Source of the DNA: Bacteroidota bacterium
GTDB taxonomy: Bacteria; Bacteroidota; JABWAT01
Direction of reading: 5' to 3'
Length of the DNA stretch: 64,000 nucleotides
Assembly: GCA_017303995.1 (NCBI GenBank)
Contig: JAFLBE010000001.1
Coordinates: 62,001-126,000 of the forward strand
Part shown: positions 26,285 to 34,722 of the stretch, in pieces
How the letters are laid out: every line of letters starts with the position of its first letter
How positions within the stretch are numbered: the stretch's first letter is position 1
Made by a program: the position numbers and the translations under genes
Notes under the pieces: model-generated
Database searches by the model: none
What the model was told of the DNA's origin: nothing
The model's input: the letters and a program-made list of their open reading frames with translations, nothing else

Positions 26285-26865
26285 AATGCAACCTTATTAA
26301 ACCAGTTGACTTCAAGGCATTTTCTGAGCTGAAGTTTAGACCTGTGGATGACTTGCCAGAAATTAGTCGGGGTGACTTCAAGTTCCTGACAGATTTCATC
26401 TCCGCTTTTTTCTTCAAAATATTTCAGTTGAATAGCAGTTTTCCATTGGAGTGGTAATTTTTTCAGACAGTTCGAAAGAATCAGTTTAAATTCGTCCTGA
26501 TCCATGATTTCATGTGCATCATCTGTCCAGGGTTGCGGAGTTTCTTTTGAATTCCAATTTTCATCTTCGGTGAAAATGCCATCAAGGAAAGAATTTTCTA
26601 AAGGTACCGGTTTTTTGAAATTTGAGCGGTAATGATCCAGGATTTTATTTTTAAGGATAGCCATGAGCCAGGTTTTTGGCTGACTTTTTCCTTCAAAGCG
26701 ATGGTAAGATTGTAACGCAGCAAGAAAGGTTTCCTGAACCAGATCTTCTGCGACTTCCCGGTCTGACGTTTTATGCAAAGCCCAGGAAAAAAGACTGTCA
26801 GAGTACAGGTCTACCCAGGTTTTTATGGTTTCTGAGGTTGGTTTTTCTTTTAACTGATCGGTCAT
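26281..26865 (-). CDS. ECF-family RNA polymerase sigma factor
   Basis: A 194-aa sigma factor with region 2 (DLYSDSLFSWALHKTSDREV, AEDLVQETFLAALQSYHRF, KTWLMAILKNKILDHYR) and region 4 (LPLQWKTAIQLKYFEEKSGD, EICQELEVTPTNFWQVIHRS). The linker is longer than usual (ENSFLDGIFTEDENWNSKE). It forms a two-gene operon with the ZAS-like protein. Its target promoter is not identifiable here, and no sign of autoregulation was seen in the repeat-rich upstream gap. Confidence 0.92.
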   Translation of the reverse strand: MTDQLKEKPTSETIKTWVDLYSDSLFSWALHKTSDREVAEDLVQETFLAALQSYHRFEGKSQPKTWLMAILKNKILDHYRSNFKKPVPLENSFLDGIFTEDENWNSKETPQPWTDDAHEIMDQDEFKLILSNCLKKLPLQWKTAIQLKYFEEKSGDEICQELEVTPTNFWQVIHRSKLQLRKCLEVNWFNKVAL

Positions 26866-27098
26866 GTTTTAAAAGTTGGGTTACGCCGGTCCCCGAGTTC
26901 AGCCAAAGGCTGATTATCGAGGGGCCCGGACGAAAATGAAAATTCGTTTTTAACAGGGATGATCAGGATAGTCAGGATAAATACAATTTATTGGTAAATA
27001 CAAATTTTGATTTTATTCTCACCCCAGCGGGGTGACATCTTGCCTGCCCGCGGCGAAGCTTTGGGGTAGAAAACAAAACAACCAAAACAAAAAACACC
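26866..27098. repeat. gene-free region with third copy of the CAGGAT/CACCCC element
   Basis: 26891-26935 contains GGTCCCCGAGTTCAGCC...GGCTGA...CGAGGGGCCC, an imperfect palindrome. 26946-27077 is a third copy of the long element at 24892: AGGGATGATCAGGATAGTCA, ATACAATTTATT, then CACCCCAGCGGGGTGACATC. No other signal seen. Confidence 0.6.
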
Positions 27099-27875
27099 CT
27101 ATTTTAACAAAACAATCTCAGACGTTCTGAAATTCATCAAGAACTCCATGAAATTTTCTCCAGGATTTACCCGCTGAACATAACTCCACTTGTTAAGTGA
27201 CTGTATATTTTTATAAGTCCCTTTACCAAGGTAAAAAGAAGAAAGTACTTTCCCATTTTTATCATAAAGGGATTTGTATGGAAAAACAGCATTATTAAAA
27301 GCTGTATACACCATTTTCCCGGTCACAAGAATTCCGGTATAACCTTTGATTTTTTGAATTGCTTCAACCTCAAATTCACGTAATTCTGGTAAAATCGCTG
27401 AAGAAATCCCGACATTGAAAACGGAGAATTTGTTTCCTTCTGTTAAAACTACCGGAATGACTGGGATTTGTAAACGGGTTAAGGTTGGTGTTTTAGTTGT
27501 GTCAGAAGTTAAATCTGTTGTTTTTAGAAAACTTGAATAATTTCCTTTTCCAGCACCAAAACTTTGAATTTGATAGTACTTGTTTTTTGAAATAAGAAGG
27601 GTATCAACCTGATGATCTTCGTTTGAAAATGTAAATGAAAATGCAATTACTTTAAAATAGGTGGTGTCTTCAGATTCCCATTTTTCGGTAAACTGATATT
27701 CTGAATAAGACCCTTCATAATAAAAAATGGTGTCTTCATTTTCTGCGATTTGCCCAGAAATAAACGCCAGTTTTTGTCCAACCTGGTAGTCAACGATAAC
27801 CTGATCCTTTGGATCAGATTGGTCTGAACAGGCTGAAATAAGAAAAATTAGGGCAGGAAGAAAAAATGATTTCAT
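27099..27875 (-). CDS. uncharacterised lipoprotein
   Basis: A 258-aa exported lipoprotein from the ATG at 27875 (MKSFFLPALIFLISAC; lipobox Cys 16). The rest is beta-rich with no motif I recognise (VDYQVGQKLAFISGQ, FYLGKGTYKNIQSLNKW). It ends FRTSEIVLLK, which is similar in wording to the last residues of T9SS tails but lacks the NPFNP block. An ATT/TTG-type upstream start would place a charged stretch before the signal and is less likely. A 9-bp inverted repeat lies 25 bp upstream. Single gene. Confidence 0.75.
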   Translation of the reverse strand: MKSFFLPALIFLISACSDQSDPKDQVIVDYQVGQKLAFISGQIAENEDTIFYYEGSYSEYQFTEKWESEDTTYFKVIAFSFTFSNEDHQVDTLLISKNKYYQIQSFGAGKGNYSSFLKTTDLTSDTTKTPTLTRLQIPVIPVVLTEGNKFSVFNVGISSAILPELREFEVEAIQKIKGYTGILVTGKMVYTAFNNAVFPYKSLYDKNGKVLSSFYLGKGTYKNIQSLNKWSYVQRVNPGENFMEFLMNFRTSEIVLLK

Positions 27876-27899
27876 TTTAAAACCTTTCGGGATGGAGAT

Positions 27900-27933
27900 G
27901 TTGATTTTACTTGTTTTAAAATAAAAAATCAAC
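27900..27933. promoter_or_regulatory. inverted repeat GTTGATTTT / AAAATCAAC
   Basis: Perfect 9-bp arms at 27900-27908 and 27925-27933, separated by 16 AT-rich bases, ending 25 bp upstream of the lipoprotein ATG. Position and arm spacing suit a regulator site or an mRNA leader hairpin; which is unknown. Confidence 0.4.
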
Positions 27934-27985
27934 ACTGTTCCACGGTATTAACCTTATTTCTTACACCTTACCTCTTACGCCTAAC

Positions 27986-29902
27986 CTATTCCACATCCAG
28001 CAGATAAGCCGTGGTTTTGGTGAATTCAACGGGCATGATTTCCTTGATAATTTTCGTCTGACCTTTCATCCCGAAATACCGGTAAGTAGGCAGAGCAAGC
28101 CGTAACAGATTTCTGAATGCACGTACTTTAAGCGTATGCCAGTAAGAGCTTTCATCTGAAACAATTTCGTGATCGCCTACCAGAATACTTCCTTTAATTC
28201 CTTCAGTTTCAAGAATTTCGGCAAGTTTGATTTCTTCCATGTAGCCGTACCTGATCACAATGGAGACCATATTTTCAGGAAGTTCATACCGGACAACCCT
28301 TGCCCCGGTCCAGACTGGTCTCGGACTAATCTGAACGGTTATAAATGATAATCCTGACGGTAGCATGTGATACCGGGTGATAAACGTCTGAAGAGAAAGT
28401 GCAATCAGGCTATTTTCATCGGTAACCGGTGAGGGAGAAAAGAAATTGATTTTTGACGGCATCCGGCCTTGCCATTCCACACCCTTAAGTGCAAATAAAT
28501 CACCCAGCGTTAGAGTTGCCTGCCTGTAAACTTCGCCCAATTTTCCGCGTCCCCAGTTCCAGAGCCACATGACTGAGAAAAGGCCAAGTCCGATGAGAAC
28601 CGGAACAAATCCGCCATGAAGGAATTTAAGTGTATTGGCTGTAAAAAAGGTAAAGTCTATGGCAAAAAGGAAGAAAATAACCGGTGCAACCCAAAGTTTA
28701 TTCCAATTCCAGACCTGAGTTGCAACAATGAAGAATCCGAAAGTGGTTATAGACATCGTTGCTGTTACTGTTAGCCCATAGGCAACTGCAAGATTAGAAG
28801 AACTCTTAAAGGCCAGAACCAAACTGATACAACCGATCATGAGCAGCCAGTTAACCGCTGGCATATAAATTTGTCCGTGAAGATCGTGACTGGTATGAAC
28901 AATTTTAACACGGGGAAAATAGCCGAGACCAATTGCCTGTTGTGTGAGGCTGAAGGCTCCTGAAATTAAGGCTTGTGATGCAATAACGGTCGCCATGGTG
29001 GCAAGAACTACCAATGGAATCAGAAACCAGTCCGGGGAAAGCGAATAAAATACATTTCCACCTGAAACTTCATTTCCACCAAGCAGATAGGCGCCCTGGC
29101 CGAAATAATTGAGTACCAGACAAGGATAAACAATAAAATACCAGGCAAGTCTGATCGGTGTCCGGCCAAAGTGACCCATATCGGCATAAAGGGCTTCTCC
29201 ACCAGTTATACAAAGAGTAACGGCACCTAGAACAAAAAGAGACTGCATTTTATGGGAAATCAGGAATGAGAGTCCGTTTAACGGATTCAACGCTTCAAAA
29301 ACCTGCGGGTGATTTATAATATGCGGAATTCCCAACGCACCAATCGTTGAGAACCAAACGAGCATAATGACCCCGAAATACTTGCTGATCAGACCGGTTC
29401 CGATCCGTTGAACAGAAAAAAGGAGAATAAGAATGGCAACGGTAATGGGCACAACGGCAGATTTAAAACCTGGCGCAACAATTGCCAGCCCTTCAACTGC
29501 AGAAAGAACTGAAATTGCAGGAGTAATTAATCCTTCCGCATAAAGTAAACAGGCTCCAAAGGCGAGCAGGAATGAAATGGCGGTAATGAACTTAGTTTTT
29601 TTACCGGTCGATTGAATCAGCGAAAGTTCAGAAAAAACGCCACCTTCACCATGGTTATCTGCTCTGAGGATGAAAACGAGGTATTTTACAGAAATAACCA
29701 TCGTAAGTGCCCAGAAAAACAAGGAAAGAACACCCACAATATCGTCGGGTGTTTTCGAGAGCGGGTAATGACCAAAAAAGGTTTCATTAAAAGCGTAAAG
29801 CGGACTCGTTCCGATATCGCCGTAGACAACACCCAACGCGCCAAAAGCCAGAAATAAATTCCGGACACGTTTATTGGCAGCAAGTCTTGATTCTGAACTC
29901 AT
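27986..29902 (-). CDS. kup: Kup-family potassium uptake protein
   Basis: K+ uptake permease in the inner membrane, probably K+/H+ symport, 638 aa (Escherichia coli Kup is 622). The signature ALGVVYGDIGTSPLYAFNET is at about 17-36, followed by 12 predicted spans (FWALTMVISVKYLVFILRAD, VVLATMATVIASQALISGAF) and a hydrophilic C-terminal domain from about 470. It is the first of three neighbouring monovalent-cation transport genes on the same strand (with 30017 and 31503), but terminators and gaps between them argue against one operon. Confidence 0.95.
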   Translation of the reverse strand: MSSESRLAANKRVRNLFLAFGALGVVYGDIGTSPLYAFNETFFGHYPLSKTPDDIVGVLSLFFWALTMVISVKYLVFILRADNHGEGGVFSELSLIQSTGKKTKFITAISFLLAFGACLLYAEGLITPAISVLSAVEGLAIVAPGFKSAVVPITVAILILLFSVQRIGTGLISKYFGVIMLVWFSTIGALGIPHIINHPQVFEALNPLNGLSFLISHKMQSLFVLGAVTLCITGGEALYADMGHFGRTPIRLAWYFIVYPCLVLNYFGQGAYLLGGNEVSGGNVFYSLSPDWFLIPLVVLATMATVIASQALISGAFSLTQQAIGLGYFPRVKIVHTSHDLHGQIYMPAVNWLLMIGCISLVLAFKSSSNLAVAYGLTVTATMSITTFGFFIVATQVWNWNKLWVAPVIFFLFAIDFTFFTANTLKFLHGGFVPVLIGLGLFSVMWLWNWGRGKLGEVYRQATLTLGDLFALKGVEWQGRMPSKINFFSPSPVTDENSLIALSLQTFITRYHMLPSGLSFITVQISPRPVWTGARVVRYELPENMVSIVIRYGYMEEIKLAEILETEGIKGSILVGDHEIVSDESSYWHTLKVRAFRNLLRLALPTYRYFGMKGQTKIIKEIMPVEFTKTTAYLLDVE

Positions 29903-29962
29903 TTATTTATTGTAAAATTGGAAAATGGTTGCTGAATAGCAGGTAGATTGTGACGTCCTTTC

Positions 29963-30004
29963 AAAATTAAAAAAGGCCGGAATACTTCCAGCCTTTTTAA
30001 TTTT
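29963..30004 (-). terminator. bidirectional hairpin terminator
   Basis: Stem GGCTGGAA/TTCCGGCC (one G-T pair) flanked by A- and T-runs, 13-54 bp past the stop of the permease gene at 30017. It would end minus-strand transcription before kup, so kup needs its own promoter in the next 60 bp; none is clear. Confidence 0.75.
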
Positions 30005-30016
30005 GAATTACGATGA

Positions 30017-31351
30017 TCAGTGATGCATTTCTGTATTTGGTTTTTCTGATTCAGTTTTGTGAGTCTCATGTGGTTGCCATCCCCAAATTGCAAGCAGGAT
30101 GAAAAAACCGACAACGTAGGCAAGTGCCACAAACCAACCATGCTTAATGTATGCTCCGACCGATTTTGCTTGTGGAAACATATTTGAAAGGGCAACACCT
30201 GCTGATGATCCAAACCAGATCATCGAACCACCGAAACCAACCGCATAGGCTAGCATACCCCAGTCATAACCGCCCTGATCCAGAGCAAGTTTGGTCAGCG
30301 GAATATTGTCAAAAACGGCAGAAATAAAACCAAGAGAAAGAGCCGTAAACCAGGAAGCGGGGGGAAGTTCTTCAACCGGCATCATAGAGGCACACATAAC
30401 TAACGAAAGCAGGAAAAGACTGCCTTTTACTGAATTCGGAATTTCCTGCCAGTGGGTTTTGGTAACCATTGCACCTAACAGAATCGCAATCCAGACACCA
30501 AGTGCAGGGAAGTCAAAATAAACATTGGTAATAATGGCGCCTGCAAGAATGAGAACAACAACCCCGATTTTTGTCCAGTCAATCGAAGCAGAGGTGTCTG
30601 CATCTTTGGAAATAGGTTGAAATGCATGTTGTTTTTTTGCAGCGAAATAGGCGAAAATAAGAAGAGCAGGTACAGCAGCAACATAGGCGTGAAATACATC
30701 TATTGCGGCAACCCCGTCAATCCACATCATGGTGGTGGTTGTATCGCCAACTACTGAACCGGAACCTCCTGCATTACTTGCGGCAATAATACCGGCGAGA
30801 TAGGCGATATCCACTTTGTTTTTGAAGACGACAAGTGCAATCGTTCCACCAATCATGGCTGCTGCAATATTATCCAGGAAGGATGAAAGAATGAATACAA
30901 GAACCAGAAGTACAAATCCGCCCTTCCAGTCATCCGGGAGAAATTTAGGAAGGATAGAGGGAACATTTGATTCTTCGAAGTGTTTGGCAAGCAGAGCAAA
31001 ACCGATCAAAAGTCCGAAAAGATTGAGCAGAATCGGCCATTCGCCCTGTCTCATATCTTTGTTCATCAGCTGATCCATAATAGAATTACTGCCGATGAGG
31101 TGGTGCCCGAGGTCAAACCCGGGAATAAAGGCAAATTTGAGAATAAGAATGGAAATTAACCCTACCAGAGCAACTTCAAGCACATGATGGTGAAATAAGG
31201 CTACACCAATAAGGGTAAGTGCAAATAGGAGGAATTCAGCCCGGATGCCCAGAACGATTGGTCCGTGTGGTGAAACTCCTGTTAAAAAAACGGCAAGAAA
31301 AATACAGAAAATGGCGAAAACGCCAATAAGAGCCATGATCGTTTTACTCAT
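30017..31351 (-). CDS. ArsB/NhaD/CitM-superfamily permease (probable Na+/H+ antiporter)
   Basis: Inner-membrane permease, 444 aa, about 11-12 spans. The two half-repeats each contain the superfamily's discontinuous helix with an Asp-Asn: SSFLDNIAAAMIGGTIALVV and ISAVFDNIPLTKLALDQGG. Another motif, SNAGGSGSVVGDTTTTMMWI, is typical of NhaD- and citrate-type carriers. Next to NhaB and Kup, Na+/H+ exchange is the best guess; an organic-acid or arsenite substrate cannot be excluded. The start is supported by AGGAGAG upstream of the ATG. Confidence 0.82.
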   Translation of the reverse strand: MSKTIMALIGVFAIFCIFLAVFLTGVSPHGPIVLGIRAEFLLFALTLIGVALFHHHVLEVALVGLISILILKFAFIPGFDLGHHLIGSNSIMDQLMNKDMRQGEWPILLNLFGLLIGFALLAKHFEESNVPSILPKFLPDDWKGGFVLLVLVFILSSFLDNIAAAMIGGTIALVVFKNKVDIAYLAGIIAASNAGGSGSVVGDTTTTMMWIDGVAAIDVFHAYVAAVPALLIFAYFAAKKQHAFQPISKDADTSASIDWTKIGVVVLILAGAIITNVYFDFPALGVWIAILLGAMVTKTHWQEIPNSVKGSLFLLSLVMCASMMPVEELPPASWFTALSLGFISAVFDNIPLTKLALDQGGYDWGMLAYAVGFGGSMIWFGSSAGVALSNMFPQAKSVGAYIKHGWFVALAYVVGFFILLAIWGWQPHETHKTESEKPNTEMHH

Positions 31352-31473
31352 TGTTTTCTCTCCTGAAAGTTGGTTGGTGGTTCCATTTACGCAATATAAA
31401 TGAATCAGACCGAAATATCATGAAAAGAATGGGTTCAGAGCATTTAAAACGAAAATTTTTTATAAAATTAGTA

Positions 31474-31496
31474 GAGTCGGGTCTCAGACCCGACTC
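31474..31496. repeat. perfect palindrome GAGTCGGGTCT / AGACCCGACTC
   Basis: Eleven-bp arms around a single C, 7 bp past the stop codon of nhaB (minus strand). It can act as a transcript-end hairpin; on the minus strand it is followed by TACTAATTTT rather than a T-run. GC-rich and REP-like in an AT-rich gap. Confidence 0.65.
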
Positions 31497-31502
31497 CGTC
31501 AA

Positions 31503-32981
31503 TCAGAGAAAATAATAAGCTGCAAGTGACAAAATCACAGTGTAAGGAAACGCAAGTTTCAGCATTTCAAAGTAGGACAGGTGAATCTTGGAGGCAATTG
31601 CCGAAGTCAAAAGAAATAAAAAGGCTGCTTGTCCGTTTGGAGTTGCAACCGATGGGATATTGGTTCCAACGTTGATGGCGATAGCAAGTTGCTCAAACTG
31701 TGCCCGGTCAATGATTCCTGAAGTGAAAGCTTTCTGTGCTTCAGTGATGTAAATTGTGGCGACAAAAACATTGTCACTGATTGCAGAAAGAACGGCACTG
31801 GCAATAAAAAAGGCATTTAACTGATCCTGACCCTTGAAAGAAAGCGCCCAGTCACTTATCGGCGTAAACAGATGCAGATTATGAATCATGCCTACAATTC
31901 CAAAAAAGACAACCAGTAAAGCAGTAAAAGGAAGTGCCTCTTCGAAAGCCTTTCCGATCTGGTGTTCATCAGCTTTTCCGGTAAAAGCAGTCAGGAAGAT
32001 GATAACCGAAAGTCCGATAAGTCCAACTTCGGCAAGGTGAAGCGCCAGCGCAATTACTAACCAGATCGCACCAATTCCCATAATCCAGAGTTTAAACACA
32101 TCAGATGAGGTGCGTTTTTTTGTGTCTTCATCAGCCTGACTTTTCAGAACCAACCTTACCCGTTCGGGTAACTGGAATCCAAATCCAAAAACCTTGAACT
32201 GTTCTGTAAGAATGCAGGTGAAAAGACCTGCAACAAAAACAGGAAGTGAAACGTGGAGCATTTTGAAAAAGAAATCGGGAAAATTCCACCCCATTACATT
32301 TCCGATGAGCAGGTTTTGGGGTTCACCGACCAATGTTGAGACGCCACCCAAGGCTGTACCCACTGCAGCATGCATGAGTAAGTTCCGTAAAAATCCTCTG
32401 AAATTTTCCAGATCTTCTCTGCCGGTCTGCTCTCTTGCTGCTTCATCGGCAATCCCGGGAACCCGTTCCTCGTAACTGGCAGAATTGTAGATCTGAAAAA
32501 AGGCCACTGAAACGGCAATGATCACGGCAATGACGGTTAGTGCATCAAGCCAGGCAGAAAGAACCGCTCCGGCAATCAGAAACATCAGGGACAAAAGCAT
32601 TTTACTTCTTGTCGAAAAAAGAATTTTGGTGAAGGTAAAGGCGAGAAAATCTTTCATGAAATAGATGCCGGCAACCATGAACATCAACAGAAGAATGACA
32701 GGGAAATTGGCAAGTGTCTCCTTATAAATAACCTCAGGAGTTGCCAAACCCATGAAAACTGTTTGAACGGCCAGCAAACCGCCAGGAAGCAGCGGATAAC
32801 ATTTCAATGCCATCGCCAGGGTGACAATAAATTCGATAAGAATGATCCAGCCGGTAATGAACGGACCAACTGCCAGGAGGATAAACGGGTTCAGAATCAA
32901 TGCTCCTAAAACGGAGTATTTATACCAGTCAGGTGCCTGACCCATAAAAGTTGTCAGTACAATTTTCGAAAATTTTTGCAT
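31503..32981 (-). CDS. nhaB: NhaB-family Na+/H+ antiporter
   Basis: Na+/H+ antiporter in the inner membrane, 492 aa. The N-terminus (FMGQAPDWYKYSVLGALILN) matches the NhaB hallmark GxAPDWYK, and the core has about 12 spans including SAWLDALTVIAVIIAVSVAF, GVSTLVGEPQNLLIG and SAISDNVFVATIYI. NhaB exports Na+ with H+ uptake and works at neutral to mildly alkaline pH. AAAGGAGC precedes the ATG. It is divergent from the sigma-54 activator; a TGGCA...TTTC sequence upstream only loosely resembles a sigma-54 promoter. Confidence 0.94.
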   Translation of the reverse strand: MQKFSKIVLTTFMGQAPDWYKYSVLGALILNPFILLAVGPFITGWIILIEFIVTLAMALKCYPLLPGGLLAVQTVFMGLATPEVIYKETLANFPVILLLMFMVAGIYFMKDFLAFTFTKILFSTRSKMLLSLMFLIAGAVLSAWLDALTVIAVIIAVSVAFFQIYNSASYEERVPGIADEAAREQTGREDLENFRGFLRNLLMHAAVGTALGGVSTLVGEPQNLLIGNVMGWNFPDFFFKMLHVSLPVFVAGLFTCILTEQFKVFGFGFQLPERVRLVLKSQADEDTKKRTSSDVFKLWIMGIGAIWLVIALALHLAEVGLIGLSVIIFLTAFTGKADEHQIGKAFEEALPFTALLVVFFGIVGMIHNLHLFTPISDWALSFKGQDQLNAFFIASAVLSAISDNVFVATIYITEAQKAFTSGIIDRAQFEQLAIAINVGTNIPSVATPNGQAAFLFLLTSAIASKIHLSYFEMLKLAFPYTVILSLAAYYFL

Positions 32982-33143
32982 GTTTCGTTGCTCCTTTTCA
33001 CCGGGTTAAAAAGTGATTGAATTGTCAAGATAGAAAATTTATTGCCAGAGGAAAAGCAAAATCCGAAAAACCGGATTACCTGTAACCCATTATGAATGTT
33101 TAACATGGGAAAGGAATCATTTGGTTTCATTAGATTTTCCAAC

Positions 33144-33180
33144 CCTTTTAAGGTGGATGAATACCTGACACCTTAAAAGG
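33144..33180. promoter_or_regulatory. 12-bp inverted repeat in nhaB / sigma-54 activator intergenic region
   Basis: CCTTTTAAGGTG (33144-33155) and CACCTTAAAAGG (33169-33180) are exact reverse complements separated by 13 bp. Each arm is itself nearly palindromic (CCTTTTAAGG). It lies 60 bp upstream of the activator's ATG, in the divergent promoter region. It may be an operator for either gene, perhaps autoregulatory, or a leader hairpin. Confidence 0.5.
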
Positions 33181-33239
33181 AAATTTTTATCTGACAAAAA
33201 AAACGCATATCATTGAAATATTCTAAAAATGGTTTTTTT

Positions 33240-34208
33240 ATGACTCATTCGATGAGTTTGGTTACCCAAAACCCCGTCATGCGAAGTCTTTTGGCAGAAC
33301 TTGACCGTTTTACCCAAACTGATGTTTCGGTTCTGCTGATTGGTGAAACCGGTGTTGGCAAAGAGCTTTTTGCCGAATACGTTCACCGGACAAGCGAAAG
33401 AATGAACAAAACTTTTGTGAAATTGTCACTGGCATCCCTGCCTGAAGAATTACTTGGAAGTGAACTTTTTGGACATGAGAAAGGGTCTTTCACCAGCGCA
33501 ACTTCTGAGAAAAAAGGGCTGTTTGAGATTGCTAATCTGGGTACCATTTTTCTGGATGATATTGATGATGTTCCATTGGACATTCAGACTAAACTGCTTC
33601 GGGTTCTGGAAAATGGTGAGATTTTCAGAGTTGGCGGAATCAAACCCATAAAAGTTGACGTCAGATTGATTGCTGCAACGAAGGTGGATTTAAAAGAACG
33701 GGTGAAGGAAGGGCGTTTCCGGTCTGATTTATACTACCGGATTCATGTTTACCCGGTAACAATTCCGCCCCTGCGTGAAAGAAAAGATGACATTGTGATT
33801 CTTGCGGATCATTTTATAAAATTATTTGCCGGTCACAAAAATGTGATTTTGCATCCCCGGACGGTCCAATTTCTGCAGAATTATGAATGGCCGGGAAACG
33901 TTAGAGAATTAAAAAATGTGATGCAGCGTCTGGTTTTTCTTGCCGACAGTGAGATTTTACCCGAACATCTCCCTGCTGATATTCATCAAACAAACGGGCT
34001 TGATGTTCAGTCGGGTCAGTGTATTAATTGTCTGGTTGAACAGTCGATGAATCATGAAGAAATTCTCTCCTGTCTGGAGCAAAAACTGATTCATTATGCC
34101 TTGGAACAGGCGAAGGGAAATAAAACTCAGGCTGCTAAAAGACTCGGGTTAAGTCCGTCGACCTTCAGGGATAAATGTCACAAGTACGGATTAAACGGAA
34201 CAGAGTAA
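33240..34208 (+). CDS. sigma-54-dependent transcriptional activator without sensory domain
   Basis: Enhancer-binding protein of 322 aa from the ATG at 33240 (an upstream TTG is weaker). The AAA+ domain starts at once: LLIGETGVGKELFAEYVHR (Walker A), GHEKGSFTSATSEKKGLFEI (the sigma-54 contact loop), TIFLDDIDD (Walker B) and LYYRIHVYPVTIPPLRERKD. The Fis-type helix-turn-helix is KTQAAKRLGLSPSTFRDKCH. Two departures are notable: the loop is GSFTSA instead of GAFTGA, and Walker B ends Asp-Asp instead of Asp-Glu. A CINC motif lies between the two domains. Absence of a sensor domain resembles PspF, which is controlled by a partner protein. It faces the hydrogenase operon, whose promoter is sigma-54-like, so that operon is its likely target. 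Confidence 0.93.
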   Translation: MTHSMSLVTQNPVMRSLLAELDRFTQTDVSVLLIGETGVGKELFAEYVHRTSERMNKTFVKLSLASLPEELLGSELFGHEKGSFTSATSEKKGLFEIANLGTIFLDDIDDVPLDIQTKLLRVLENGEIFRVGGIKPIKVDVRLIAATKVDLKERVKEGRFRSDLYYRIHVYPVTIPPLRERKDDIVILADHFIKLFAGHKNVILHPRTVQFLQNYEWPGNVRELKNVMQRLVFLADSEILPEHLPADIHQTNGLDVQSGQCINCLVEQSMNHEEILSCLEQKLIHYALEQAKGNKTQAAKRLGLSPSTFRDKCHKYGLNGTE

Positions 34209-34224
34209 GGTTTTGGGTTCCTGT

Positions 34225-34253
34225 TGTCATCCCGGATCAAGTCTGTGATGACA
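34225..34253. repeat. TGTCAT...ATGACA palindromic unit overlapping a gene end
   Basis: A degenerate member of the TGTCATCCCGG family: TGTCATCCCGGATCAAGTC, then ATGACA. The stop codon and the last few codons of the hydrogenase protease gene lie within it. Confidence 0.5.
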
Positions 34254-34722
34254 TCTGTAATTTCCCCTTTTCCAGTTTCCCAACCAATTCCAACACCTTG
34301 TTCGCCAGTTCCGGAATTTTATCTTCAATTCCTTCCGACAACTGATCTGAAATATCCTGAAAATGACTTACCGAAACGGCAAACAGAAAAATCTCAGGAG
34401 TGTACCCCAGTAATTGTGCCGATTGCACCAGATCGTGAAGTCCGATGTCGTGGGCTGAAAGGGAAGTGGGGTAATCAGAAGCAAACCGGGGTTTCACAAG
34501 TCTGATGGTTCCATCCGGATTTTCATCCAGACTCGCATCAATCATGATGATAGGGTCATAATTCTCGAAATACTGAAGCAGGGTAAATCCCCCGGTTCCG
34601 CCGTCCTCCGCATCCCACCCATCCGGAATTCCCGTTTTGGTCAGCACTTCAATCAAATGGGGGCCGATCCCTTCGTCCCCCATTAAAATATTTCCGATTC
34701 CGAGAATCAATCCTTTTTTCAT
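34237..34722 (-). CDS. hyaD: [NiFe]-hydrogenase maturation endopeptidase
   Basis: HyaD/HybD-type protease of 161 aa that clips the C-terminal extension of the large subunit after nickel insertion. Metal-binding residues are in place: GIGNILMGDEGIGPHLIEVL (Glu/Asp), IMIDASLDE (Asp) and LSAHDIGLHDLV (His). It overlaps the cytochrome b gene by 4 bp and is last in the operon. Its substrate, the large subunit encoded two genes upstream, still carries the extension after DPCLACAVH. The C-terminal six or so residues (QMSSQT) come from a palindromic repeat. Confidence 0.93.
   Translation of the reverse strand: MKKGLILGIGNILMGDEGIGPHLIEVLTKTGIPDGWDAEDGGTGGFTLLQYFENYDPIIMIDASLDENPDGTIRLVKPRFASDYPTSLSAHDIGLHDLVQSAQLLGYTPEIFLFAVSVSHFQDISDQLSEGIEDKIPELANKVLELVGKLEKGKLQMSSQT

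Noticed and set aside
32982-33239. Second sigma-54 promoter, upstream of nhaB
   Set aside because: TGGCAATAAATTTTC has the -24 GG but lacks the GC at -12.
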